Shown here: piece after piece, positions 23,788-31,595 of the stretch
How positions within the stretch are numbered: position 1 is the stretch's first letter
How the letters are laid out: every line of letters starts with the position of its first letter
NCBI RefSeq assembly: GCF_000425445.1
Contig: NZ_KE384379.1
Location: forward strand, 292,858 to 356,857
Reading direction: 5' to 3'
Length of the DNA: 64,000 bases
Source of the DNA: Flavobacterium denitrificans DSM 15936
GTDB lineage: Bacteria > Bacteroidota > Bacteroidia > Flavobacteriales > Flavobacteriaceae
Program-made: the position numbers and the translations under genes
The notes under the pieces: model-generated
The model's database searches: none
Seen by the model: only the letters and a program-made list of their open reading frames with translations
Told to the model about the DNA's origin: nothing

Positions 23788-24150
23788 ATGTCAAATGCAT
23801 TAACTCATATTTTAAGCAACGAATGTCCTGTTTGTCACAAAGGAAAAGTATTTACAGACAAAAATATTTTTTTGACTTTTGGTCTTCCAAAAATGAATGA
23901 ATACTGCAGTCACTGCCATTATAAATTTCAAAAAGAACCTGGCTATTTCTTTGGCGCGATGTATGTAAACTACGGATTAACAGTGGCTCAAGGAATTGCA
24001 ACCTATTGTATTGCACAGTTTTTCTTTGAAAAAAACTTCGATTTAAGAATCATTCCCATCATTGCCATTGTGATAACTTTGCTTACTCCTTTCAATCTCC
24101 GATTTTCAAGGTTGGCATGGATTTACATGTTTAAGGATTATACGAAATAA
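23788..24150 (+). CDS. DUF983-family membrane protein
   Basis: This 120-residue protein starts with a zinc-ribbon-like pair CPVCHKGK and CSHCHYKF, then two membrane segments (about residues 52-72 and 82-102). This is the usual layout of the DUF983 family. In some proteobacteria members sit beside cytochrome oxidase genes, but no respiratory genes are nearby here. Function is unknown. It precedes fabD by 72 bp, though fabD has its own -7 element. Confidence 0.85.
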   Translation: MSNALTHILSNECPVCHKGKVFTDKNIFLTFGLPKMNEYCSHCHYKFQKEPGYFFGAMYVNYGLTVAQGIATYCIAQFFFEKNFDLRIIPIIAIVITLLTPFNLRFSRLAWIYMFKDYTK

Positions 24151-24158
24151 AAAAGTGT

Positions 24159-24166
24159 TATTTTTG
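24159..24166 (+). promoter_or_regulatory. -7 element of fabD
   Basis: TATTTTTG matches the consensus. A transcript from here would start near 24173, which favours the fabD start at 24223 over the in-frame ATG at 24175. Confidence 0.45.
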
Positions 24167-24222
24167 CCTTTCAATTGAAGCTAATTTTCAATTCCAAAAA
24201 AATAAAAAAACAAATTAGACAA

Positions 24223-25095
24223 ATGAAAGCATACGTATTTCCAGGTCAAGGTGCGCAATTCACAGGAATGGGTAAAGACCTTTATGAAAATTCGGCTTTA
24301 GCCAAAGAATTATTCGAAAAAGCTAATGAAATATTAGGTTTCAGAATTACAGATATTATGTTTGAAGGTACTGCCGAAGAACTAAAAGAAACTAAAGTTA
24401 CACAGCCAGCTGTATTTTTACACTCTGTTATTTTAGCAAAAACTTTAGAAGATTTCAAACCAGAAATGGTTGCAGGACATTCATTAGGAGAATTTTCAGC
24501 TTTGGTGGCTAACGAAACTTTATCTTTTGAAGATGGCTTGAAATTAGTTTCTCAACGTGCTTTGGCTATGCAAAAAGCTTGCGAAATCACTCCATCTACT
24601 ATGGCTGCAGTTTTAGGTTTAGCGGATAATGTTGTAGAAGAAGTTTGCGCTTCTATCGACGGTGTTGTAGTTGCTGCAAACTATAACTGCCCTGGACAAT
24701 TAGTAATTTCTGGAGAAACTTCAGCAGTTGAAAAAGCTTGCGAAGCTATGAAAGCAGCTGGAGCAAAACGTGCTTTAATTTTACCTGTTGGAGGCGCCTT
24801 CCACTCTCCAATGATGGAGCCTGCAAGAGAAGAATTAGCGGCTGCAATCGAAGCAACTACTTTCTCTACTCCAATTTGCCCAGTTTACCAAAACGTAACT
24901 GCAAATGCGGTTTCTGATGCGAACGAAATTAAAAAGAACTTAATTATTCAATTGACGGCTCCTGTAAAATGGACGCAATCTGTACAACAAATGATCGCTG
25001 ACGGTGCTACTTTGTTTACTGAAGTTGGTCCAGGAAAAGTATTAGCTGGTTTGATTAATAAAATTGATAAAGAAGCGGTGACTGCGAATGCTTAA
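24223..25095 (+). CDS. fabD: Malonyl-CoA:ACP transacylase
   Basis: This 290-residue enzyme transfers malonyl groups from CoA to acyl carrier protein for fatty acid synthesis. MKAYVFPGQGAQFTGMG is the family N-terminus. The nucleophile S87 is in GHSLG (85-89), the LVSQRALAMQ stretch carries the malonate-binding arginine, and the catalytic histidine is in GGAFHSPMM. The upstream in-frame ATG at 24175 adds a non-conserved basic leader and is rejected. Other fab genes are not in the window. Confidence 0.95.
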   Translation: MKAYVFPGQGAQFTGMGKDLYENSALAKELFEKANEILGFRITDIMFEGTAEELKETKVTQPAVFLHSVILAKTLEDFKPEMVAGHSLGEFSALVANETLSFEDGLKLVSQRALAMQKACEITPSTMAAVLGLADNVVEEVCASIDGVVVAANYNCPGQLVISGETSAVEKACEAMKAAGAKRALILPVGGAFHSPMMEPAREELAAAIEATTFSTPICPVYQNVTANAVSDANEIKKNLIIQLTAPVKWTQSVQQMIADGATLFTEVGPGKVLAGLINKIDKEAVTANA

Positions 25096-25143
25096 TTAGT
25101 GTTCAGTCTCAGTGACAGTTTTCAGTCATTACTTACTATACGC

Positions 25144-25185
25144 AAAAAATCCTCATAAACTTTAATCAGTTTTCGAGGATTTTTT
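25144..25185. terminator. Bidirectional terminator between fabD and the 93-residue gene
   Basis: AAAAAATCCTC pairs with GAGGATTTTTT, with an inner AAACT/AGTTT pair; A and T tracts serve both strands. Confidence 0.85.
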
Positions 25186-25191
25186 ATTTTG

Positions 25192-25473
25192 TTATTTTCT
25201 CCAAGGATAATTCTGAATTCTTTTAAACATTTCAGCTTTAAACTCTTCTGGTGTAAATCCTTTTGCAAATTCAGCATCCAAATTTTCTGGCCACCATTCT
25301 CTAATTCTTCTTTTGGATTCTACTTTTGCTTCTTCAAGAGTTAATCCTTTCGCAAACTCGGCATCAAAATCAAAAGTTTCTGGATCTATTCCTTTAAATT
25401 TCGGTTTTTGAATTTCGTATTCTATTCTTGGTTCTTCAACCTTGTTCTTTTTATTTTCTTTATCCGAACCCAT
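25192..25473 (-). CDS. Hypothetical small charged protein with an internal duplication
   Basis: This is a 93-residue, highly charged protein without signal or membrane segment; I do not recognise it. It contains two copies of a unit of about 28 residues: DAEFAKGLTLEEAKVESKRR followed by an aromatic end (WW), and DAEFAKGFTPEEFKAEMFKR followed by IQNYPW. The N-terminal 25 residues are lysine and glutamate rich and probably disordered. The repeat suggests two equivalent helical binding units. It lies downstream of the EamA transporter gene on the same strand with a 52-bp gap. Confidence 0.65.
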   Translation of the reverse strand: MGSDKENKKNKVEEPRIEYEIQKPKFKGIDPETFDFDAEFAKGLTLEEAKVESKRRIREWWPENLDAEFAKGFTPEEFKAEMFKRIQNYPWRK

Positions 25474-25525
25474 TATTCCTACATTTTATATTCTTATAAA
25501 TTTATAAAATAAATTAAATCAAAAT

Positions 25526-26440
25526 TTATAAAACTTTCTTTTCCTTCTTCTTATAATTTACAATAAAAACACCAAGAATAATAAGAGCTGTCGCAATTAT
25601 AAAGTCGATTGTAATGACTTCATCTAAAAGAAGCCAACCTAAAAATACCGCAATTATAGTATTTATATAAGCTAGAATAGAAACCTGAACCGCTGTAACA
25701 TACTTCAAAGCATAACTATAACAGAAAAAAGCAATCACAGATCCAAAAATCGATAAATACAAAGCAGCCAAAATACTTCTGGAAGTCCACGAACTGAAAT
25801 CGGGATCTGGCGAAAAAATTGATGCTAAAACTAATTGAATACAAGACGCAGATGTGAATTGATAAAACAGATTAAGCACAATATTATTGGATTTATTGGC
25901 GTGTATTTTGGTGTAAATTGTTCCAATAGCCCAAGCCAGAATTGCAAATCCCATAAACATCATCCCAATTCTGTAATCAGCATCTAAAAATGATCCTAGT
26001 CCGTCTTTAAAAATAAAAACGACTCCAGTAAACCCTATTAACACACCAACAAATCCCCTAAAGCTCATTTTTTGCAATCCGACTAAAATACTTCCTAAAA
26101 AAATCAATATTGGAGACAAAGCACTTATTACTGAAGCTAATCCGCTTGGCACAGTCTTTTCGGCAATTGTGGTAAAGCCATTCGCAATTACAATCATCAA
26201 AACCGACGGAATAAGCTGTTGTTTGTAATTGTCCCAGCCAATCCATTTTAATTCTTTTTTGAACAACAAAATAGTCATCATAATCAATCCCGCCAACCCT
26301 TGACGAATTGAAGTTACATACCATGGCGGAATCGTTTCAACCGCAACGCGAATTCCTAAAAACGTTGTTCCCCAAACAATTCCAACTGCCGCTAAAGCAA
26401 AAATTAATTTATAATCTAAAGTTTGTTTCATGATAATCAA
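25526..26440 (-). CDS. EamA/DMT-family transporter
   Basis: This is a 304-residue inner-membrane protein with about ten hydrophobic segments arranged as two EamA repeats (residues about 12-142 and 155-295). Typical sequences include WGTTFLGIRVAVETIPP at the start and LLLDEVITIDFIIATALIILG near the end. The drug/metabolite transporter superfamily exports amino acids, nucleotide derivatives or drugs; the substrate cannot be inferred. The start could equally be the ATG at 26431 (MKQTLDYK). It is followed by a small charged gene and preceded by galE after a 73-bp gap. Confidence 0.85.
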   Translation of the reverse strand: MIIMKQTLDYKLIFALAAVGIVWGTTFLGIRVAVETIPPWYVTSIRQGLAGLIMMTILLFKKELKWIGWDNYKQQLIPSVLMIVIANGFTTIAEKTVPSGLASVISALSPILIFLGSILVGLQKMSFRGFVGVLIGFTGVVFIFKDGLGSFLDADYRIGMMFMGFAILAWAIGTIYTKIHANKSNNIVLNLFYQFTSASCIQLVLASIFSPDPDFSSWTSRSILAALYLSIFGSVIAFFCYSYALKYVTAVQVSILAYINTIIAVFLGWLLLDEVITIDFIIATALIILGVFIVNYKKKEKKVL

Positions 26441-26513
26441 TCTGCTAAAAAAAATCCCAAACTATATTGCTATAATTTGGGATCTTAAAATTTTATAATT
26501 TTAAAGTAAAGAA

Positions 26514-27530
26514 TTATTTACTCCTCACTTTTTGTTCCCATTTCCATGCACTTGCCATTGCTTCGTCAAGACTCAATTCAGCCTTCCATCCTAAAATATT
26601 ATTTGCCTTATCTGTATTCGCGTAAGCTTCCGTAATGTCACCTTCACGACGAGGCATCATCTTATATGGCAATTTTTTATCGCTGACTTTTTCAAAACTG
26701 TGAATGACTTCAAGAACTGAACTTCCTTTTCCTGTTCCCAAATTGAAAGTCTCGACTTTCGATAAGTTTTTCTTGCTTAATAGTCTTTGCAAAGCAATTA
26801 CGTGTGCTTTTGCTAAATCCACAACATGAATGTAATCACGAACAGCAGTTCCATCTGGCGTTGGATAATCATCCCCAAAAACAGATAATTCTTGGCGTAA
26901 ACCAACCCCAGTTTGTGTGATAAACGGAACTAGATTTTGGGGAACTCCCAATGGCAATTCTCCAATTTCCACAGATTTGTGCGCTCCAACTGGGTTAAAA
27001 TAACGCAATAAAATAGCGTTGATATTTGTGACTTTGGCAGTATCTGTAATGATTTCTTCGCCAATTTGCTTTGTGTTTCCGTAAGGAGACATTGCCACTT
27101 GAACTGGAGCATCTTCCGTAATTGGCATTTTTTCAGCCTGACCGTAAACCGTACAAGAAGAACTAAAAATAAAACTCGCTTCTGGTTTTTGTTGCAATTC
27201 CTGCAAAAGATAAATTAAACTGCTAATATTGTTTTCATAATACAATAATGGCTGTTCAACGCTTTCTCCGACTGCTTTTGAAGCGGCAAAATGAATTACT
27301 CCCGCAACATCATTATGCTTTTTAAAGAAATCCTGCACTGATGCTTTTTCTCTTAAATCCAATTTTTCGAATAAAGGTGTTTTGCCTGTAATGGTTGTAA
27401 TTCCTTTTAAAACATCTTCTGAAGAATTTGAAAGATTATCAATAATCACAACTTCGAAGCCTTCATTTTGCAATTCGACTACAGTGTGAGAACCTATAAA
27501 TCCTAAACCTCCTGTTACTAATACTTTCAT
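26514..27530 (-). CDS. galE: UDP-glucose 4-epimerase
   Basis: This 338-residue short-chain dehydrogenase-type epimerase interconverts UDP-glucose and UDP-galactose. The NAD-binding motif GGLGFIGSH is at residues 7-15, the catalytic YxxxK is Y150/K154 in SPYGNTK, and RYFNPVGAH and PDGTAVRDYIHV are conserved in GalE. It follows the DegT-type aminotransferase gene by 46 bp on the same strand, so the two probably form an operon for nucleotide-sugar precursors of surface polysaccharide. Confidence 0.93.
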   Translation of the reverse strand: MKVLVTGGLGFIGSHTVVELQNEGFEVVIIDNLSNSSEDVLKGITTITGKTPLFEKLDLREKASVQDFFKKHNDVAGVIHFAASKAVGESVEQPLLYYENNISSLIYLLQELQQKPEASFIFSSSCTVYGQAEKMPITEDAPVQVAMSPYGNTKQIGEEIITDTAKVTNINAILLRYFNPVGAHKSVEIGELPLGVPQNLVPFITQTGVGLRQELSVFGDDYPTPDGTAVRDYIHVVDLAKAHVIALQRLLSKKNLSKVETFNLGTGKGSSVLEVIHSFEKVSDKKLPYKMMPRREGDITEAYANTDKANNILGWKAELSLDEAMASAWKWEQKVRSK

Positions 27531-27576
27531 TATTTGGTTGTTTTGTTGTTGTTGTTTTTTGGGCTTATAACTTTTT

Positions 27577-28719
27577 TTATTTCAAAAACTCAATTACGCT
27601 GTCAGTAATAAATTTAATCTGCTCATCATCAAGTTCCGTGTGCATTGGCAAAGCAATTACTTCCTGGACTAATTGATTCGTTACCGGAAATTGCTCTTCT
27701 TTATAACGCGGATCCAAATATGCTTTTTGAGAGTGAAGCGGAATTGGATAATAAATTGCGCAAGGAATTCCTTTATCTAATAAATGTTGCATCAAAGCAT
27801 TTCTGTCAGCATCGATAATTCTTAAAACATATTGATGAAAAACGTGATCATTTTCTTTTGCATTAAAATCTGGCGTGATAATATGCTTATTCCCTGCAAA
27901 AGCGGCATTATATTTTGTTGCCGCTAAACGACGCGCCTTGTTGTATTCATCAAGCAAAGGCAATTTTGCATTCAAAACTCCTGCCTGAATACTATCTAAA
28001 CGAGAATTAACTCCCACTACATCGTGGTGATAGCGCTCGTACATTCCGTGATTTACAATTCCGCGGATAATGTGTGCTAATTTATCGTCATTAGTAAAAA
28101 TTGCTCCTCCGTCTCCATAACAACCCAAGTTTTTAGATGGGAAGAAAGAAGTCGCTGCAACATGACCAATTGTTCCTACTTTTACTTTTGATCCCGATTT
28201 AGAAATATAATCGGCTCCAATTGCTTGCGCATTATCTTCAATTACATATAAATTATGTTCGGCAGCAATTTCCATAATTGCATCCATATTTGCAGCGCGT
28301 CCAAATAAATGTACCGGAACAATTGCTTTTGTTTTTGGAGTGATTGCTTTTTTTATTGCATCAATATCAATATTCATATTTACCATATCAACGTCCACTA
28401 AAACTGGCGTTAACTGTAATAAAGCAATAACCTCAACCGTTGCTGCAAAAGTAAAATCAGCAGTGATTACTTCATCCCCGGGCTGAAGGCCAAGCCCCAT
28501 CATAGCAATTTGCAAAGCATCTGTTCCATTTGCACATGGAATAACGTGTTTTGCTCCTAAATAATCCTCAAGATTTTTTTGAAACTGGTGAACTAAAGGT
28601 CCGTTGATATAAGTATTTGTATCTAAAACTTCCTGAATTGAAGCATCTACAGTCGATTTTATTTTTTCGTATTGACTTTTCAAGTCAACCATTTGTATTT
28701 TTTTCATTTTGAATAACAT
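27577..28719 (-). CDS. DegT/DnrJ/EryC1/StrS-family sugar aminotransferase
   Basis: This 380-residue PLP enzyme transfers an amino group to a nucleotide-linked keto-sugar. Motifs: CANGTDALQIAM (PLP phosphate), VPVHLFGRAANMD, VIEDNAQAIGADY, and the PLP lysine K196 in FFPSKNLGCYGDGGAIFTN. Both the ATG at 28719 and the one at 28707 (MKKIQMVDLKSQY) are plausible; the second matches the family N-terminus better. It is the first gene of the degT-galE unit, with a well-formed promoter upstream. The sugar product is not determined. Confidence 0.9.
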   Translation of the reverse strand: MLFKMKKIQMVDLKSQYEKIKSTVDASIQEVLDTNTYINGPLVHQFQKNLEDYLGAKHVIPCANGTDALQIAMMGLGLQPGDEVITADFTFAATVEVIALLQLTPVLVDVDMVNMNIDIDAIKKAITPKTKAIVPVHLFGRAANMDAIMEIAAEHNLYVIEDNAQAIGADYISKSGSKVKVGTIGHVAATSFFPSKNLGCYGDGGAIFTNDDKLAHIIRGIVNHGMYERYHHDVVGVNSRLDSIQAGVLNAKLPLLDEYNKARRLAATKYNAAFAGNKHIITPDFNAKENDHVFHQYVLRIIDADRNALMQHLLDKGIPCAIYYPIPLHSQKAYLDPRYKEEQFPVTNQLVQEVIALPMHTELDDEQIKFITDSVIEFLK

Positions 28720-28766
28720 TTAAAAATAAAGACCTGTTTTTTTAACAGAATCTCTAAAAGGAGGAA

Positions 28767-28796
28767 CAAAAATAGTTATTAATAGCTTCACACCAA
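28767..28796 (-). promoter_or_regulatory. Promoter of the degT-galE unit
   Basis: On the minus strand TTG at 28796-28794 is followed after 19 bp by TATTTTTG (28774-28767), a near-ideal -33/-7 pair about 48 bp before the first ATG. Confidence 0.65.
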
Positions 28797-28841
28797 TGAA
28801 AATAGTCTAAAGAAATGTAATTTAGCTGCAAAAATTATCAG

Positions 28842-30083
28842 ATGCTTTTTTTATACAATTTCGCCATACACTTAGCAGGATTTTTCTTAAGAATCATTGC
28901 GTTATTTAGTCCGAAAATTAAGCTTTTTGTTGAAGGCCGAAAAGACGTTTTCTCAATCCTAAAAGAAAAAATCAAAACCGAAGACAAAACTATTTGGTTC
29001 CATTCGGCTTCTTTAGGCGAATATGAGCAAGGACTTCCCGTCATCGAAAAAATCAAAGAAAAATACCCTGCGCACAAAATTATTGTAACCTTTTTTTCAC
29101 CATCCGGATACGAAGTGCGTAAAAATAATACAGTTGCTGATGTGACAATATACTTGCCATTAGACACAAAAAGCAATGCACGAAAGTTTTTAAAATTAGT
29201 TCATCCAGAAATTGCCTTTTTTATTAAATATGAATTTTGGCTAAACTATTTAAAAGAATTAGAAAAAAGCAAAACACCAACCTATCTGATTTCAGGAATT
29301 TTCAGAGACAATCAAACGTTCTTTAAATGGTATGGAGGTTTTTATCGCAAAGCGCTAAAGGCATTTACCTATTTCTTTGTTCAGAATGAAAAATCAAAAG
29401 AAAAAATTGAAGCAATCGGATTTCAAAATGTAATCATTTCTGGCGATACACGTTTTGATCGCGTTGCAGCAATTTTAGAAAGAGACAATCATGTTGATTT
29501 TATTGAGAAATTCAAAAACAATGTCCCGACAATAGTCATAGGGAGTTCGTGGCCAAAAGACGAAGCTTTACTAGCAGAATACATCAATCAAACTTCTGAA
29601 AATGTAAAATTTATTATTGCGCCTCATAACATCAAAGAAGATCAAATTTCGAATTTAAAAACGCAAATCACAAAATCAACCGTTTTGTTTTCAGAAAAAG
29701 ATCATGCTGGCGATTTATCCAGCTATAATGTATTTATTATTGACACAATTGGTTTGCTGACTAAAATTTACAGTTACGGAACGATTGCCTATGTAGGAGG
29801 CGGTTTTGGAAACCCAGGAATTCATAATGTTTTAGAACCAGCTACATTTGGAATTCCAATTCTGATTGGCCCAAATTATTCCAATTTTGCAGAAGCTGTT
29901 TCACTAGTGGAATTAGGTGGGTGTATTTCTATTTCTAATGAAAAGGAGCTAAAAAACTATTTTGATCGTTTGCTCACAGACAAAAAATATTTTGACGAAA
30001 AGAGCAAAATTTGCAAAACCTTTATACAAAACAATGAAGGAGCCACAGACTGTATTATGAAAATTGTTTCAGAGACGATTTAA
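28842..30083 (+). CDS. waaA: 3-deoxy-D-manno-octulosonic acid (Kdo) transferase
   Basis: This 413-residue GT30 glycosyltransferase is anchored in the inner membrane by an N-terminal hydrophobic segment. It adds Kdo to lipid A precursors in lipopolysaccharide synthesis. Family features: IWFHSASLGEYEQGLPVIEKI, VTFFSPSGYEV, FFIKYEFWLNYL, SGDTRFDRV, AYVGGGFGNPGIHNVLEPA and IGPNYSNF. It is divergent from degT. Some family members add one Kdo and others two; sequence reading alone does not settle which. Confidence 0.93.
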   Translation: MLFLYNFAIHLAGFFLRIIALFSPKIKLFVEGRKDVFSILKEKIKTEDKTIWFHSASLGEYEQGLPVIEKIKEKYPAHKIIVTFFSPSGYEVRKNNTVADVTIYLPLDTKSNARKFLKLVHPEIAFFIKYEFWLNYLKELEKSKTPTYLISGIFRDNQTFFKWYGGFYRKALKAFTYFFVQNEKSKEKIEAIGFQNVIISGDTRFDRVAAILERDNHVDFIEKFKNNVPTIVIGSSWPKDEALLAEYINQTSENVKFIIAPHNIKEDQISNLKTQITKSTVLFSEKDHAGDLSSYNVFIIDTIGLLTKIYSYGTIAYVGGGFGNPGIHNVLEPATFGIPILIGPNYSNFAEAVSLVELGGCISISNEKELKNYFDRLLTDKKYFDEKSKICKTFIQNNEGATDCIMKIVSETI

Positions 30084-30423
30084 AAGCTAAACTGTAACTA
30101 AACGCTATTATGATATTTGCAAAGCATATAAACAAGTTTATTTGAAGTTTATCTGTTTGAATGTTTTTTTCATAAAAAACAAAATAAAGCACAAGCCAGC
30201 GATTCTAAAACAATAGTTTTTCTGATGAATCTGCAGCAAAAAATAATTTCTGCAAAAAATACAATAATATAATCTTTTTTTAGTATTTTGGCATGTTTAT
30301 TGATAACTAAGATAATCGTGAGCGACGAAAATATTTTAAAAAAAAAGTGAAAAAATATTTTACATATTAAAAAATTTATATCTTTGCCACGAATTAATAA
30401 TTAACCTTTTATAATAAAGTAAG
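30084..30423. other. AT-rich interval between waaA and the heptad lipoprotein gene
   Basis: The 340 bp include the waaA 3' region and the lipoprotein promoter at the end. Apart from A/T tracts I see no repeat, hairpin or coding sequence. Confidence 0.5.
30379..30386 (+). promoter_or_regulatory. -7 element of the heptad lipoprotein gene
   Basis: TATCTTTG matches TAnnTTTG, 37 bp before the ATG. Its AT-rich upstream region lacks a clear -33 TTG. Confidence 0.55.
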
Positions 30424-30639
30424 ATGAAAAAAGTATTTTTAAGTTTAGCTGTTGTTGCTGTATTAACTGTTGTATCTTGTAAAAAAGCTGACGCTGCTGC
30501 TGATGCTGCTGCTGTAGATTCTACTGCTGTTACTGTTGATTCTGCTGCTACTGTAGTTGATTCTGCTGCTGCAACTGTTGATTCTGCTGCTGCTAAAGTT
30601 GATTCTGCTGCTGCTAAAGTAGAAGAAGTAAAAAAATAA
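30424..30639 (+). CDS. Small heptad-repeat lipoprotein (Lpp-like architecture)
   Basis: This is a 71-residue protein with a lipoprotein signal peptide whose lipobox (TVVSC) places the acylated cysteine at residue 19. The mature 53 residues contain five consecutive heptads of the form VDSAAAK/T, encoded by five 21-bp DNA repeats at 30514-30618, and end in EVKK. Valine at the first heptad position and alanines elsewhere predict an alanine-rich coiled coil. No aromatic residues are found beyond the signal peptide. The layout resembles E. coli Braun lipoprotein, although there is no sequence similarity to rely on. Uniform GCT alanine codons and a strong terminator suggest high expression. Confidence 0.75.
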   Translation: MKKVFLSLAVVAVLTVVSCKKADAAADAAAVDSTAVTVDSAATVVDSAAATVDSAAAKVDSAAAKVEEVKK

Positions 30640-30664
30640 TTAGAACCTAAGTTCTAAAAATTTT

Positions 30665-30691
30665 AAAACCATCATAGTGATGGTTTTTTTT
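30665..30691 (+). terminator. Terminator of the heptad lipoprotein gene
   Basis: AAAACCATCA pairs with TGATGGTTTT and runs into Ts. Confidence 0.9.
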
Positions 30692-30719
30692 ATGCCGATT
30701 TCAAAAATCGACATTGCAT

Positions 30720-30754
30720 AAAAAAAGTGTCCGCAAAAGCAGACACTTTTTTTT
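30720..30754. terminator. Bidirectional terminator before the DUF1508 gene end
   Basis: AAAAAAGTGTC pairs with GACACTTTTTT around CGCAAAAGCA; it serves mainly the minus-strand DUF1508 gene. Confidence 0.85.
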
Positions 30755-30772
30755 ATATCCCAAACAAAAAGA

Positions 30773-31150
30773 CTACTCCACCTCTTCCTCTTCCTCAATT
30801 GCCTCATCTTCAAAAATCGCTTCATTTGACGAGAAATCCAAAATTTCAGCCCTCGAGGCATACGACACGATTTCTTTTATTCCTTTTTGCAAAAGCAATT
30901 CTGTACTATATTTACGACTTGTAGCAAAATGAACATCTCCCAGCATCAATTTAAAAAAATACTTCCCTCCCGAACCTTTAAATTTCAAAAACTTCGCAAG
31001 ATCAATCGACCCTTTAAACTTCTCAATATCTTCTTCACACTCAAATCGCAGCTCATAACTCAAACTCGTAAAAATCACCTTCCCTTTTCGAGAAGTAAAC
31101 GTAAATTTATATTCATCATTAAACCTCCTGCTGATTACAAAAGCACCCAT
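30773..31150 (-). CDS. DUF1508 (YegP-family) protein
   Basis: This is a 125-residue cytoplasmic protein. The YegP/DUF1508 fold is suggested by FVISRRFNDEYKFTFTSRKGKVIFTS and the second half-repeat FKGSGGKYFFKLMLGDVHFATSRKYST, giving two similar beta-alpha units. The last 20 residues are almost all acidic (EDEAIEEEEEVE), an appendage beyond the usual domain. Function is unknown; YegP relatives are stress-associated. The short leader contains a TTTTAGATT-type repeat (31157-31188). Confidence 0.8.
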   Translation of the reverse strand: MGAFVISRRFNDEYKFTFTSRKGKVIFTSLSYELRFECEEDIEKFKGSIDLAKFLKFKGSGGKYFFKLMLGDVHFATSRKYSTELLLQKGIKEIVSYASRAEILDFSSNEAIFEDEAIEEEEEVE

Positions 31151-31156
31151 TTACAA

Positions 31157-31188
31157 ATTTTAGATTTTAGATTGTTGATTTTAGATTT
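31157..31188. repeat. TTTTAGATT dispersed repeat, copy 1
   Basis: Carries ATTTTAGATTTTAGATTG, then TTGATTTTAGATTTT, one mismatch from the two arms of the long inverted repeat before the GH3 gene (49371-49401 and 49571-49606). Confidence 0.6.
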
Positions 31189-31267
31189 TCCAATAAATCT
31201 ACTACGTAAATTTATCAATCGCAAGTTTGCGAAATAAAAAAAGCCTCTTCAAAAGAAGAGGCTTTAG

Positions 31268-31353
31268 TACTCAGAGCGGGACTTGAACCCGCACGAACAT
31301 TGCTGTTCACTGGATTTTAAGTCCAGCGTGTCTACCAATTTCACCATCCGAGC
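31268..31353 (-). tRNA. tRNA-Leu (UAA)
   Basis: The 86-nt minus-strand sequence folds as a type II tRNA. The acceptor stem is GCTCGGA paired with TCTGAGT. The anticodon stem CTGGA/TCCAG encloses the loop CTTAAAA, so the anticodon is TAA. A long variable arm and the T-loop GTTCAAGTC follow. CCA is not encoded. Confidence 0.97.
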
Positions 31354-31367
31354 ATTGTATGGTTTTG

Positions 31368-31440
31368 AGCGAAAAACGGGGCTCGAACCCGCGACCTCGA
31401 CCTTGGCAAGGTCGCGCTCTACCAACTGAGCTATTTTCGC
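31368..31440 (-). tRNA. tRNA-Gly (GCC)
   Basis: The 73-nt minus-strand sequence has acceptor stem GCGAAAA/TTTTCGC. The D-loop is AGTTGGTAGAG. The anticodon stem CGACC/GGTCG encloses the loop TTGCCAA, so the anticodon is GCC. The T-loop GTTCGAGCC follows. CCA is not encoded. It lies 14 bp upstream of tRNA-Leu and is probably co-transcribed with it. Confidence 0.97.
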
Positions 31441-31595
31441 ATTTCAAATTCTATTTAAGAACCACAACACTTGTTTCGTATTGCGAGTGCAAATTTAGGA
31501 CATTTATTCAATTATACAAGCGTTTTTAAAAAAAATATCACACTTATTTTATAACTTTCTGATAACCTAAACTTTAAACTTGAAAATTTTTATTT

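Noticed and set aside
30724..30932. Overlapping plus-strand ORFs opposite the DUF1508 gene
   Set aside because: Serine-rich shadow of the acidic tail of the minus-strand gene and lies across its terminator.
31268..31440. tRNA pair as an integration hotspot
   Set aside because: Flanking genes are DUF1508 and mutS on both sides; no integrase or duplicated tRNA end was seen.
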